Position numbers and translations under genes: made by a program | Shown here: piece after piece, positions 38,201-46,728 of the stretch | Layout: every line of letters starts with the position of its first letter | How positions within the stretch are numbered: position 1 is the first letter of the stretch | Notes under the pieces: model-generated | Told to the model about the DNA's origin: nothing | The model's database searches: none | The model's input: the letters and a program-made list of their open reading frames with translations, nothing else | Assembly: GCF_000378385.1 (NCBI RefSeq) | Contig: NZ_KB899663.1 | Span: 41,417 to 105,416, forward strand | Origin: Paenibacillus daejeonensis DSM 15491 | GTDB lineage: Bacteria > Bacillota > Bacilli > Paenibacillales > Paenibacillaceae | Reading direction: 5' to 3' | DNA length: 64,000 nt

Positions 38201-39237
38201 GTCTCCAGTTCCTTCAGTCTAATTACACCGTAGTTGAAATCATGGTTGCCTGGAGAAAGGGCGTCGAAGCCAACGGCCTTCAGTAGCTCGGCAATTCCTT
38301 GTCCGCGCTCAATCGAGGCGAAGGATTGGCCATGGAACGTGTCGCCGGCATCCAGAACGAGCTTGCCGTCTGCATTTTCGCTTTCCACATCAATAAAGGT
38401 TTTAAACTGAGCGTAGCCAACCTGTGCATGATTAGCCGGCGGGGAGGTGGCATAATTCGCACGCGAATGAACATCATTAATGTGGAACACTTTAATGATG
38501 GTATCGTCTTCTCCCGGCTCTTCGCCGCCAACAGGCGCAAGACCCCAAGCGCCGTCTGCGATACTGCGCGGGCGGTATTGGTCGATAAAGGCCACCAATG
38601 CAGCTTCAGAAGTAAATTGACTAGCTTGAAAACGGAGGTTCTCAAAATCGACTAAGTTGTCATCCGAATCCTTAAAATCCACACGACGCACGGATTGCTG
38701 CTTGGAAATTGAAGCAATCGCTTCACCTTCAAGGGCTGTTTCACCTACAACGACCTGATCCATAATCGTATCGCCGTTCGAAAGACGAAGGCTGTACTGG
38801 CTATTGTCGATATAGCGCCCGGACCATTCCTGATCAAACTGCCCAATCGAGTAGACCTGAAGGCTTGTCGTCTCTGCAGCTCCCCCAATGAGATAGGAAC
38901 TGTAGCCTGGGAGGGTTCCGCTCAGATCGAGACTTACCCACTGTCCGTTGGTATTCCCCAGATGAGAACCGCCACGATTCGAAGCATAATCTACCCGCCA
39001 ACCCGTCAAATCCACTTCGTCCGATGAAGGATTGTACAATTCAATAAAGTTGTGTGTGAACGGTGTGTCACTCTTGCCGCCGCCGCCAAATACTTGATGA
39101 ATAAGGAGAGAATCATTTCCCGGCGCAGCTTGTACCGCTTGTTGGCCAGTCAAGCCAAGCATCAGCGGCATAATGAGTGCAAACGTCAATACGACAGACA
39201 TCATTCTTGTCAGTCTCTGCTTCAACCTTCTTTTCAT
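35215..39237 (-). CDS. Secreted 5'-nucleotidase with lamin-tail and choice-of-anchor-I domains
   Basis: 1,340 residues. Signal peptide (1-37, ending AVQAAP), lamin-tail domain (about 42-180; NFIELYNPSSDEVDLTGW), calcineurin-type phosphoesterase (about 246-500; HINDVHSR, DAGDTFHGQ, SPGNHDFNYG, GHSHSNYP), 5'-nucleotidase C-domain (about 542-700; TNGGGIRESIAAGDI, NDFMGAGGDGY), and a beta-propeller-like choice-of-anchor-I domain (about 743-1236). It should dephosphorylate extracellular nucleotides or cyclic nucleotides to nucleosides and phosphate. It has no SLH module; the SLH protein directly downstream is the likely anchor. AAAGGAG supports the start. It lies 31 bp after an intracellular nucleotidase gene, in one operon. 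Confidence 0.92.
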   Translation of the reverse strand: MKRRLKQRLTRMMSVVLTFALIMPLMLGLTGQQAVQAAPGNDSLLIHQVFGGGGKSDTPFTHNFIELYNPSSDEVDLTGWRVDYASNRGGSHLGNTNGQWVSLDLSGTLPGYSSYLIGGAAETTSLQVYSIGQFDQEWSGRYIDNSQYSLRLSNGDTIMDQVVVGETALEGEAIASISKQQSVRRVDFKDSDDNLVDFENLRFQASQFTSEAALVAFIDQYRPRSIADGAWGLAPVGGEEPGEDDTIIKVFHINDVHSRANYATSPPANHAQVGYAQFKTFIDVESENADGKLVLDAGDTFHGQSFASIERGQGIAELLKAVGFDALSPGNHDFNYGVIRLKELETLSGVPLLSANTKKDGNPLFDTNTQMKEIDGVKIGLFGLTTPETAYKTNPNNVVGVDFGTDEQVVEAAQEAVAELETAGADIIIALTHLGDDETSTIKSTDIARQVGGLDLIVDGHSHSNYPTGTKVNGVPIASTGEHFKNVGVVTIGYNKEAGEVTAVNAVSKAAADLPLAEYPQDAAVKAEYEAIIERQSAILDVIVGNSPIALDGARNNVRSGETNLGRLITDSMIAETGADIAMTNGGGIRESIAAGDISNGDIINVLPFGNFIITKSLTGAQIKAAIEQGMTFGAGSFPHFGGMQVTVEKVAGMAGSTPVEKGRVIDIQVGGESIDMNKSYVVATNDFMGAGGDGYTVLQAPALINEFNSLDEALIKHIRELTAEAFSTIDAERRLIIAEKQGGFSHLGSYSTGMTSEDGGIAEIVAYNPDNRKMYLVNGATQSIDIVSLSDLQNKPGNTMTLDKRIEMKEMDVLLEDFALADITSIDINTEHKLIAASVQEADYTKSGAVLFLDYNGNLVKHIRVGVQPDMVTFTPDGRYVLTADEGEPRKGYGEGIVDPKGSVSMIDLSGGLEQATARIVTFDAFDSDSKRAELVASQVILKKGAAPSVDLEPEYVAVASNSKTAYISLQEANAIATLDIEKGEFTSVKGLGFKDHSQPGNELDLFRGNTIDIKNHPVYGVHMPDGLAVAEIAGKTYILTPNEGDAREWGDYTNLRTATIDGNNFDALISEAHDGLNSEATYILGGRSFSIFDAETMELVFDSGSDFERITAELFPNHFNASNSNVTLKNRSSKKGPEPEDVKVIEVDGKIYAAVGLERIGGVMMYDITSPADAKFYDYINTRDFSAAVRGDVSPEGLKFIKPEHSPTGYPLLLAAHEVSGTVAVYQLNEGYVEPQPRLPFELKVNKQTANGMATYSYAVDAVEAAPTYRDDYYIVFQVYEGQGATTPSSTMIKKVTAGAPVQDEAIRIGATKKVKIMVVSDVDGPNGQVLAEAYGVE

Positions 39238-39268
39238 ACCAGTTCTCCTTTATACTTGTCTTTTTTTG

Positions 39269-39904
39269 CTATGTTTCTTGAGTCAGGGCTTCTTCTGTAA
39301 TTTGGCGGATATTGATGGAGCCGCGTGCCCCTTCATGAACAAGATCGGGGAGAATCTTTTCCAAGAAATACGAGACACAATGCAAACGAATGTTTTTGAT
39401 TTTCACCAGCGCCTGACGGTACATGATGACAAACTCTTTCTCCGTGTTGCCTCGTTGCAATTCTGCAAATGCCTCATACACCTGATCCATCTTGTCGGCC
39501 ACCTCCAGAATGAGGCCTTCGAGTGAGCCGTCCTTGCCTTCTCGTAGCTGTCTGCGGAAGATCGCTTGCAGCTCCTCCGGAATGTTTTCCTCAATGAAAT
39601 GCTCGACCATACCTTCTTCCACCTGCTGGAGGAGGGAGCGGAGCTCTGTGCTGTAGTGCTTAACGGGCGTCTTGATGTCACCGATAAAAATTTCGCCGTA
39701 ATCGTGGCTGCTCGTAATCTCGTACAGCTTCTTCCAATCCACGATCGCGCCATGCTGCTCCTCGATGTCCGCCAACGTTTTGGCATACTGAACGACCTTC
39801 CAGGAATGTGCGGAGACGCTGTGCTCCTCGAATTTGAATTTGCCGGGGCAGCGAATAATTCTCTCCAAGTCATTTAATGATCTGAAGTACGTATGCAGTC
39901 CCAT
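39269..39904 (-). CDS. HD-domain YfbR-like 5'-nucleotidase
   Basis: 211 residues, cytoplasmic. The HD metal site is visible: H33 (EEHSVSAHSW), H67/D68 (SSHDYGEI) and a later Asp in LEVADKMDQVYEA. The sequence matches YfbR-type enzymes, which remove phosphate from (deoxy)nucleoside monophosphates. GGAAGG precedes the ATG. It is first in a minus-strand operon with the secreted 5'-nucleotidase and an SLH anchor, giving one transcript for nucleotide breakdown on both sides of the membrane. Confidence 0.88.
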   Translation of the reverse strand: MGLHTYFRSLNDLERIIRCPGKFKFEEHSVSAHSWKVVQYAKTLADIEEQHGAIVDWKKLYEITSSHDYGEIFIGDIKTPVKHYSTELRSLLQQVEEGMVEHFIEENIPEELQAIFRRQLREGKDGSLEGLILEVADKMDQVYEAFAELQRGNTEKEFVIMYRQALVKIKNIRLHCVSYFLEKILPDLVHEGARGSINIRQITEEALTQET

Positions 39905-40135
39905 AGGATGTACCTTCCTTGTCTATGACATATCATGAAATTCATTGCATGACATGGCTTCATCATACCTTCACACTGTTTGCGGGGAATCAACCGAACG
40001 TTAAGGGGATGTAAGGCGCGGACAGGATTGTTAACAGGCTGTAGCAAAAGGGGAGTTTTCCTTGTCATTCTGCAGGCATTAGCCGATAATTGTTACTAAT
40101 GGGGAAGAAGTGACAGAGAGTAGGGGGGAATTGGA

Positions 40136-40987
40136 GTGACCGAAGAAAGCAGCCATACGTATGGCATCAGTAAATTTGCATCAACCTCGGACGGAAGAAA
40201 GCTTCATTATATGGTGAAAGGCTCAGGGGAGCCGACCGTCGTATTCGAATCAGGCATGGGCGCATCGCGCTCCAATTGGGGACTTGTGCAGCCGGCCATC
40301 GCCGAACGCGTGCGTACAGTCGTCTATGATCGGGCCGGATTTGGCAAAAGCGATCCTGACCCCGCCCCGCGCACATTGGCGCGGATCGCAGCGGATCTTG
40401 GCGAGCTGTTGACTGCACTGGGGCCGGGCCCCTTCATCCTGGTCGGACACAGCTGGGGAGGACCGATTGTGCGGACGGCTGCGGCAGCGGATCGATCGCG
40501 AATCCAGGGGCTGGTGCTGGTCGATCCATCAGATGAGCATTGCGACATGTATTTCAACCGCTCGACCCGCGTGTACTTCCGCATGTCACGGCCGCTCTAT
40601 CCGCTGCTGGCACGCACGGGACTGTATAGAAAGATGGGCAGTGGGCCCGGAAACGTGCAGCCCGCCGATGTGGTAGCGGATCATCAAGCCGAGGATTTCA
40701 CAGTCCAGGCTGCCCGCACCGCAGCTGCGGAGCTGACGACGTTCATCAACGATCTGGAGCGGCTCCGCACGGAGCGGCCAGACCTGGGCAGCCTGCCACT
40801 GACGATCATCTCCGGAGGATTGACGACCGGTCCGGAGCGCAAGATTCGCCCAGCCGTGATGGCGGCCCATCAGCAATCGGTAGCTGCTTACGGTGGCCGT
40901 TTAGTGGAGGCGCCGCAGTCGGGCCATATGGTGAATTTTGACGAGCCGGAGCTTATTGTAGAAGAAATCATCCGCATGCTGGAATAG
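40136..40987 (+). CDS. Alpha/beta-fold hydrolase
   Basis: 283 residues, no signal peptide. Nucleophile Ser in VGHSWGGP, oxyanion segment ESGMGASRSNW, and catalytic His in SGHMVNFDEP near the C-terminus; the acid is probably the Asp of LVDPSDEH or one in the TIISGG region. A general esterase or hydrolase; the substrate is unknown. The GTG start at 40136 has GGGGGAA upstream. Monocistronic, ended by a perfect hairpin. Confidence 0.88.
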   Translation: MTEESSHTYGISKFASTSDGRKLHYMVKGSGEPTVVFESGMGASRSNWGLVQPAIAERVRTVVYDRAGFGKSDPDPAPRTLARIAADLGELLTALGPGPFILVGHSWGGPIVRTAAAADRSRIQGLVLVDPSDEHCDMYFNRSTRVYFRMSRPLYPLLARTGLYRKMGSGPGNVQPADVVADHQAEDFTVQAARTAAAELTTFINDLERLRTERPDLGSLPLTIISGGLTTGPERKIRPAVMAAHQQSVAAYGGRLVEAPQSGHMVNFDEPELIVEEIIRMLE

Positions 40988-40995
40988 GAACAAAA

Positions 40996-41034
40996 CAATA
41001 GCAGCCATCCTCCTCTGGGGGATGGCTGCTATTG
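40996..41034 (+). terminator. Perfect 15-bp hairpin after the hydrolase gene
   Basis: CAATAGCAGCCATCC and GGATGGCTGCTATTG with a 9-nt loop. No clear T-run follows, so termination is likely but not certain. Confidence 0.7.
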
Positions 41035-41158
41035 TACAAGTTGCCCACATAGGATAGACAGCCTCGAGGCTGAGAGCTCTCAATTCCACTCTAAGTCTTC
41101 AATTATTTGGGAGTAGATGGTACCATGGGTATAGACATAAACGGAAGGGGAGGAATAA

Positions 41159-41620
41159 ATGAACATCCGAATTGTTGCGATGCTTTTGCTGGGTTTGCTG
41201 GTCATCGCAGGCTGCCAGGGCAACGATGAAGATGCGGTTGAGCAGGAAACGGTGGAAGGTTTCAGTAGCAATGAGTATACGCTGGTGGATGGATATTACG
41301 AACCAGATGGATACAAGCAAGTGAATTCCATTACGTACATCAAGGATAATCGGCATGAGACCGTTGCGGTGATTGTTGCCATTGAAGATTATTACGACGC
41401 GGATCACAATTATATAAGAAGTCATTTTGTTGACCTGCAAACGCAAAAGTCCAAATTAACCTATGCCGAGAGCACTCGGAATCATAGTCAGGATATTGAG
41501 GGCCCGCTTACGATTCATATTCCGGAACAGGACACGGAGTTTCGTCCGCGGTACCTGACTGAGGAGCAGCTAGCAGAAATCCGGGCTCACATTCTGCAGG
41601 TGCGTGAAGAAAATTCGTAA
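41159..41620 (+). CDS. Small lipoprotein of unknown function
   Basis: 153 residues. Lipoprotein signal peptide with lipobox VIAGC (Cys19), then an acidic segment and a single alpha/beta domain (YTLVDGYYEPDGYKQV, VAVIVAIEDYYDA, TEEQLAEIRAHILQV). I do not recognise the domain. It should be tethered to the outer face of the membrane. GGGGAGGA precedes the ATG. The phosphatase-like gene follows after 32 bp and may be co-transcribed. Confidence 0.78.
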   Translation: MNIRIVAMLLLGLLVIAGCQGNDEDAVEQETVEGFSSNEYTLVDGYYEPDGYKQVNSITYIKDNRHETVAVIVAIEDYYDADHNYIRSHFVDLQTQKSKLTYAESTRNHSQDIEGPLTIHIPEQDTEFRPRYLTEEQLAEIRAHILQVREENS

Positions 41621-41652
41621 TATTTATTATAGAAGATAAAGTGGGGGAAACG

Positions 41653-42465
41653 ATGAACGACTATCAAACGGTAATCCGTACAGCGAAAGCACTAGCCTGC
41701 GAAATTATCCGCCCGGCCGGCGAACTGGCCAAATCCAGCTTCGACCGGGTGGCGCAGGTTCAGATGAAGGGTGAACACGGCGATCTGGTAACGGAGGTCG
41801 ATACGCTGGCGGAGGAGCTCATCCTGCCTCGTATTCGCGAGGTGTTCCCGGATCACCAGATCCGCAGTGAGGAAGCGGGCATCAGCGGCGAGGCGGGCGA
41901 TTGGCTCTGGATGATTGATCCGCTCGATGGGACGAATAATTTTGCTATTGGACTTAGTATATTCGCGGTTTCCATTACGCTGATGTACCGACGGGAGCCG
42001 GTGCTGGGTGTTGTCTATGAGCCGATGACGGACAGGTTGTTCGTGTCAGTACGTGGTGAGGGAGCCACCTGCAATGGACACCGCATGGCCGTGAAGCCGG
42101 TACCCAACTTGGTCAAAGGGACCGTCGGCTGGATTCAGGGGCATGTCGTGCAGCGGGATGTCCGCGCAACCCAGCTCAGGCATTACATTGACGGAACCTA
42201 CAAGCGAATGCTTCGCTTATGGGCGCCTACAGTGCTCTGGTGCCTGCTGGCCAAGGGTGACATTCAGGGCATTGTGCTGTACAACTCGGAGGGCGACGAT
42301 TTGTACTCGGGTCTGCTTATGGTAAGAGAAGCCGGGGGTGTGGTGATCGATTTTGACGGCCGGCCGGTAATCGGCATGTGCGAGGAGCCCTATCTGATCG
42401 CTTGTCATCCAGATCATCAGGAGCAGCTGCTGGAGACGGTAAGAAGCGGACTTCGTCTCTCGTAA
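41653..42465 (+). CDS. Inositol monophosphatase family protein
   Basis: 270 residues. Metal-binding motifs of the family are present: GDLVTEVDTLAEE, EE in RSEEAGISG, and DPLDGTNNFAIG. The third conserved site, normally WDxAAG, reads GDDLYSGLLMVREAGG, so the last metal ligand is arranged differently and substrate preference is open (inositol phosphate, fructose-1,6-bisphosphate, PAP or another). ATG 41653 has GGGGGAA 3-8 nt upstream; the in-frame GTG at 41641 overlaps that site. Convergent with the AraC-type gene. Confidence 0.87.
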   Translation: MNDYQTVIRTAKALACEIIRPAGELAKSSFDRVAQVQMKGEHGDLVTEVDTLAEELILPRIREVFPDHQIRSEEAGISGEAGDWLWMIDPLDGTNNFAIGLSIFAVSITLMYRREPVLGVVYEPMTDRLFVSVRGEGATCNGHRMAVKPVPNLVKGTVGWIQGHVVQRDVRATQLRHYIDGTYKRMLRLWAPTVLWCLLAKGDIQGIVLYNSEGDDLYSGLLMVREAGGVVIDFDGRPVIGMCEEPYLIACHPDHQEQLLETVRSGLRLS

Positions 42466-42489
42466 CTCTCCGTCTGCAAACGTACGAGA

Positions 42490-43338
42490 CTAACGGTTCA
42501 GATGCCGATTCCGAAATTCCCCAGGCGTCATGCCCTCGGATGCCATGAATTTTTTGTTGAAATAGCTAAGTCCCGGATAGCCTGAGTTAATAGCCACTTC
42601 CTTAATGGGGATGACGGGCTGTTGAACAAGCAGGTGCTTGCTCAGCTGGATTCTGCATTTGGTCATGTAGGATACCGGCGTCATGCGGGTGACTTTCTTG
42701 AACAGGCTACAAAAGTAATTTGGCGTATAGCCAGCTTGCTCTGCCCATGCTTCCAGTACAAAAGGGAGGTGGGCTTTTTTCTGCATAAGGGGCAGCAACG
42801 CCAAGATCTTGTCACTGCTATTGACGCTGCGATAATGGGAATATGGGATCGCATGACTGACAAATTCGATCAGCACCCCATAGGAGAGCGCAGAGATTCG
42901 AGAAGGCCGCAAAAAGTTGTGCGCTTCAATTTCATCGAGCAACTCATCAAAAGTCAACTGCAGCAGCTCGCTATCATTCATCGTCCAGATCGAGGACTGA
43001 TGAAATCCATTCTCGGATAGGAAGGTGGGCAGCGTACTCCCATACATTTGCATCCAGTATACATTCCAAGGGTTGTCATCCGAGCTGTAATAGCGCATAG
43101 GGGAGTGAGGCACATGCCAAAAGGCGTCCCCGGCCCGCAGCTGATACGTATCCCCATTTAACTCCAGAATGCCCGAACCTTCCGCGACATAATGCAAGCT
43201 GTAATCCCGCACCCCACCCAGCCGGGTGACATTGTGGCCTTTTTTGAAAGGCCGATTGTAATTGCCTGCAGAATGGGGGAAACACGAAAAGCGAAATTCG
43301 GAGAAATTCGGCAAATAAAACTCTCGACTCACACGCAT
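42490..43338 (-). CDS. AraC-family regulator with cupin sensor domain
   Basis: 282 residues. An N-terminal cupin (about 20-130; LHYVAEGSGILELNG, AGDAFWHVPHSPMRYY) is followed by two C-terminal HTH motifs (AEQAGYTPNYFCSLFKKV, INSGYPGLSYFNKKF), typical of sugar-responsive AraC activators in Paenibacillus. It is divergent from the GH95 gene, 251 bp away, and is its likely activator. GGAG lies 8 nt before the ATG. Confidence 0.92.
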   Translation of the reverse strand: MRVSREFYLPNFSEFRFSCFPHSAGNYNRPFKKGHNVTRLGGVRDYSLHYVAEGSGILELNGDTYQLRAGDAFWHVPHSPMRYYSSDDNPWNVYWMQMYGSTLPTFLSENGFHQSSIWTMNDSELLQLTFDELLDEIEAHNFLRPSRISALSYGVLIEFVSHAIPYSHYRSVNSSDKILALLPLMQKKAHLPFVLEAWAEQAGYTPNYFCSLFKKVTRMTPVSYMTKCRIQLSKHLLVQQPVIPIKEVAINSGYPGLSYFNKKFMASEGMTPGEFRNRHLNR

Positions 43339-43589
43339 AACATTCGCTCCAAATCATGATGTAGTAGAGGCTGCATTTACAGTATAGGCCAATTTGGAAT
43401 CGGAATAAAGTTGTATAGAGGGCATTTAACGGTAGATTAGATCAAGATAAGATGACTTTTCACAAAGGATTTATCGTAAAATAATGTTATGTTTCGTAAT
43501 TACGTTGCAGGGTTTTCACGCTATAATGAAAGGCAATGGGCACGTGGCAAGTCGCTCGTATACCAACCAAATGGAGGGTTCAATTACAT
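43339..43589. promoter_or_regulatory. Divergent region between AraC regulator and GH95 gene
   Basis: AT-rich between 43420 and 43510. Promoters for both genes must lie here. I cannot assign boxes or an operator with confidence. Confidence 0.4.
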
Positions 43590-45959
43590 ATGAGTATTCG
43601 ATTCAGCAAACCTGCAGTCTATTGGACGGAAGCGCTTCCCGTAGGGAATGGCAAGTTGGGTGCGATGGTGTTCGGCGGTGTCGAGAGCGAGCGCATTCAG
43701 CTTAACGAAGATACGTTGTGGTCAGGGGGGCCAAGAGATTGGAATAATCCAGAAGCCAAGGAAACGCTGCCTAAGATAAGAGAGGCTCTGGCCAAAGAAG
43801 ATTACGCGGCAGCGGATGCGCTTGGCAAGCAGATGATGGGGACGTATACACAATCTTATCTGCCCCTGGCGGATCTGCAGCTGACGATGGAGCATGGCAA
43901 TAAGTATAGCGGTTACAAGAGAAGCTTGGAGCTAACAGACGGACTGGCTAAGGTGACTTATCGCGTGGGAGACACGGTCTATACACGGGAGATTCTGGCC
44001 TCGCATCCACACCAGGTGATCGCCATCCGGTTGGAGGCGAGCAAGCCAGGTCAACTTAACTTTCGCGCGCGAATGACGAGTCTGCTCCGCTATAGAAGTA
44101 CAGTGGAGGCCAATGTGTATGCCATTGATGGCATTGCACCCGAGCAGGTATGGCCCAGCTACTGTGACAAGGAAGAGCCTGTTCAATATGGACACCCTGA
44201 GCAAACAGACGCGCTGCGTTTTCATGCACGGCTGACGATTCAGCAGGAGGGAGGCGTGGTAGAGCAGCTATCGGACAGCCTGCATGTTCATGGTGCAACC
44301 TCTGCCGTGTTGTATATTAGCGCCGCAACAACCTTCGATCCCGAGACCGGGACAAGCCGTGTGGAGCGTGACCCTGCAGCCATTGCAGCCCAGACGGCAG
44401 CAGCTGCGATCGGGGAGACCTTCGAGGCGTTGAAGGCTGCTCATATTACGGATCACCAATCCTTGTACAACCGAGTCAAGCTAGACCTGGGCACAAGCTT
44501 GGCCCCGGCCGAGATGGATACGGATGAGCGAATCGCCGAGTATGGCAGCAAGGATCCCGGGTTGGTGGCGCTGCTCTTCAACTACGGCCGGTATCTGCTT
44601 ATTGCCTCTTCGCGGCCCGGTTCCCAGCCGGCCAATTTGCAAGGCATCTGGAATGAAGAGACGCGCGCGCCATGGAGCAGTAATTATACACTCAATATTA
44701 ATGCGCAAATGAACTACTGGCCAGCGGAGAGCTGTAATATGCCTGAGCTGCACGAGCCGATGCTCGCCTTCATTGAACGACTGGCGGTGAATGGACGCCG
44801 TACAGCAGAGATTAATTACGGTGCACGCGGTTGGGTCGCCCATCATAACTCTGATCTCTGGGCACAGACAGGGCCAGTAGGCGACTTTGGGGACGGCGAT
44901 CCGGTGTGGGCCCTGTGGCAGATGGGGGCGGTATGGCTTACACAGCACATGTGGGAGCACTACCTGTACAGCGGCGACCGGGCATTTCTGGACGAGCGCG
45001 CCTACCCGATTATGAAGGATGCGGCCTTGTTCTGTCTTGATTGGCTCTATGAAGACAGCGAGGGACGACTGGTGACCGGGCCTTCGACTTCACCGGAGCA
45101 CAAATTTATTTTTGGCGGATCGGCTCATGCGGTCGGTGTAGCAGCGACCATGGATTTGGCGCTGATTGCAGAGCTGTTCGACAACTGTATTGCTGCGGCA
45201 GGCATCACGGGTAGCGATGAGGCGTTTGCCCAAGAGCTGCAGGATGCCAAGGATAAGTTGTATCCGTTCCAGATCGGTCAACATGGGCAGCTTCAGGAAT
45301 GGCACAAGGATTTTGAGGACGAGGATCAACATCACCGTCATGTCTCACATCTGATCGGCGTCTATCCCGGCCGTCTGTTCACAGCGGCATCCACGCCGGA
45401 GCTGTTCGAGGCTTCGCGCACGTCGCTGGAGCGCAGGGGTGATGAGGGCACAGGCTGGAGTCTCGGTTGGAAGGTTGGCCTATGGGCAAGGTTCGGGGAC
45501 GGCAACCGGGCGGAGCGGCTCCTTGCGAATATGCTGCGGCTGGTCCGAAGCGATCAGAAAAACAATGAGCGGGGCGGCGTCTATGCGAATCTGTTCGATG
45601 CGCATCCACCATTCCAGATCGACGGCAATTTCGCAGCGACCGCCGGCATTGCAGAGATGCTGCTGCAGTCTCACCAAGGGTACCTGGACTTCCTGCCAGC
45701 GCTGCCGGACCAGTGGTCTGTCGGATCAGTCCGTGGTCTGCGGGCGAGAGGCGGTTACGAGGTGGAGCTGGCTTGGGAGAGTGGCCTGCTGAAGTCGGTC
45801 AGCTTATCCTCGCGTTACGACCAGACATGCAAGCTGGCGGGGGCCGCGAAACCTGCTGGTATCGTCAGCGGCACCGAACAGGTAGAGTGGAGCGTAGGAG
45901 CGGATGCATTAGTTAGTTTCGAGGTGAAGGCAGGACGCACGTATCAGCTTCAGTTTTAG
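43590..45959 (+). CDS. GH95 alpha-L-fucosidase/galactosidase family protein
   Basis: 789 residues, no signal peptide. GH95 hallmarks: [19 protein letters not shown] and [15 protein letters not shown] at the N-terminal beta domain, then the (alpha/alpha)6 barrel with [35 protein letters not shown] and [19 protein letters not shown], and [18 protein letters not shown]. These match inverting 1,2-alpha-L-fucosidases and relatives acting on L-galactose. Expected to act in the cytoplasm. I chose ATG 43590 with TGGAGGG upstream; the frame is open from 43536, but that ATG has no site. A strong terminator follows. Confidence 0.92.
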   Translation: MSIRFSKPAVYWTEALPVGNGKLGAMVFGGVESERIQLNEDTLWSGGPRDWNNPEAKETLPKIREALAKEDYAAADALGKQMMGTYTQSYLPLADLQLTMEHGNKYSGYKRSLELTDGLAKVTYRVGDTVYTREILASHPHQVIAIRLEASKPGQLNFRARMTSLLRYRSTVEANVYAIDGIAPEQVWPSYCDKEEPVQYGHPEQTDALRFHARLTIQQEGGVVEQLSDSLHVHGATSAVLYISAATTFDPETGTSRVERDPAAIAAQTAAAAIGETFEALKAAHITDHQSLYNRVKLDLGTSLAPAEMDTDERIAEYGSKDPGLVALLFNYGRYLLIASSRPGSQPANLQGIWNEETRAPWSSNYTLNINAQMNYWPAESCNMPELHEPMLAFIERLAVNGRRTAEINYGARGWVAHHNSDLWAQTGPVGDFGDGDPVWALWQMGAVWLTQHMWEHYLYSGDRAFLDERAYPIMKDAALFCLDWLYEDSEGRLVTGPSTSPEHKFIFGGSAHAVGVAATMDLALIAELFDNCIAAAGITGSDEAFAQELQDAKDKLYPFQIGQHGQLQEWHKDFEDEDQHHRHVSHLIGVYPGRLFTAASTPELFEASRTSLERRGDEGTGWSLGWKVGLWARFGDGNRAERLLANMLRLVRSDQKNNERGGVYANLFDAHPPFQIDGNFAATAGIAEMLLQSHQGYLDFLPALPDQWSVGSVRGLRARGGYEVELAWESGLLKSVSLSSRYDQTCKLAGAAKPAGIVSGTEQVEWSVGADALVSFEVKAGRTYQLQF

Positions 45960-45970
45960 GGGATAGACGG

Positions 45971-46014
45971 GGCGCGGGGGAAGTCAGCAGGTACTGACTT
46001 CCCCCGCGCCTTGT
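45971..46014 (+). terminator. Strong rho-independent terminator after GH95
   Basis: A perfect 17-bp stem: GGCGCGGGGGAAGTCAG and CTGACTTCCCCCGCGCC, loop CAGGTA, then TTGTTT. Confidence 0.88.
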
Positions 46015-46112
46015 TTGGCTTGCTGGGTGTTTGGATGGAAGCTGCGCTGCTGGGCTGCTGCTCTGTGTAGCTCCTGAGGAAGCAGGCAGCCGGATGAGGC
46101 GCCAGGAGGCAG

Positions 46113-46602
46113 TTGGAGCAGGTGTGTGGGAGCGCCGCAGTCGGCTGTAAGGCAAAAAACTTTCGTTGGAGCGTGTGCGGGAGCGCCGCAGCCGGCTGTA
46201 AGGCAAGAAACTTTCGTTGGAGCGTGTGTGGGAGCGCCGCAACCGGCTGTAAGGCAAGAAACTTTCGTTGGAGTGTGTGTAGGCGCGTCGAAGTCGGCTG
46301 TAAGGCAAGAAACTTTCGTTGGAGCGTGTGCGGGAGCGCCGCAACCGGCTGTAAGGCAAGAAACTTTCGTTGGAGTGTGTGTGGGGCGCCTCCGTAGCCT
46401 CCAAGTACAGAAAGTTTAGTTGGAGGTTGCGGTGTGCGCAAAATTAAAGAAAATTTAGTTAGAGGCTGGCGGTGTGCGCAGAATGGTGGGTGTAAGTAAA
46501 CAAAGTTTAGTTGGGGTTGGTGGTGTGCGCGGAATGGTGGGTGTAAGTAAAGAAAATTTAGTTAGAGGCTGGCAATAGCTTACCATAGCCGCCTCTAACT
46601 AA
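46113..46602. repeat. 51-bp array, class A (opposite orientation), with inverted last unit
   Basis: TTGGAG anchor points lie at 46113, 46166, 46217, 46268, 46319, 46370, 46420, then (variant TTAGAG or TTGGGG) 46459, 46511 and 46562: mostly 51 bp, one 39. On the minus strand the core is CTCCAACGAAAGTTTCTT followed by GCCTTACAGC, as in the array at 1-153; the right part changes to CTCTAACTAAATTTTCTT. The last unit is inverted: TTAGTTAGAGGC (46558) against GCCTCTAACTAA (46591) makes a 12-bp stem that may terminate minus-strand transcription. The array lies between convergent genes. Open frames encoding 17-residue repeats lack ribosome-binding sites. Confidence 0.93.
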
Positions 46603-46728
46603 TTATACTTTCCTAGGAGCCAAGTTGGAGCACCCGTGGGAGTGTCCGTATTTGTGTGCTTATAGCTGACTTGGGGCCTGTCCTGGCATGGACCGCCCCC
46701 TCAGCAATTGGCTGGCACGGACCACCGC

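Noticed and set aside
45913-46441. Two overlapping minus-strand frames with SNESFLPYSRLRR-type repeats
   Set aside because: Same cause as above; both begin without a ribosome-binding site (one at a TTG), and one runs into the GH95 gene and its terminator.
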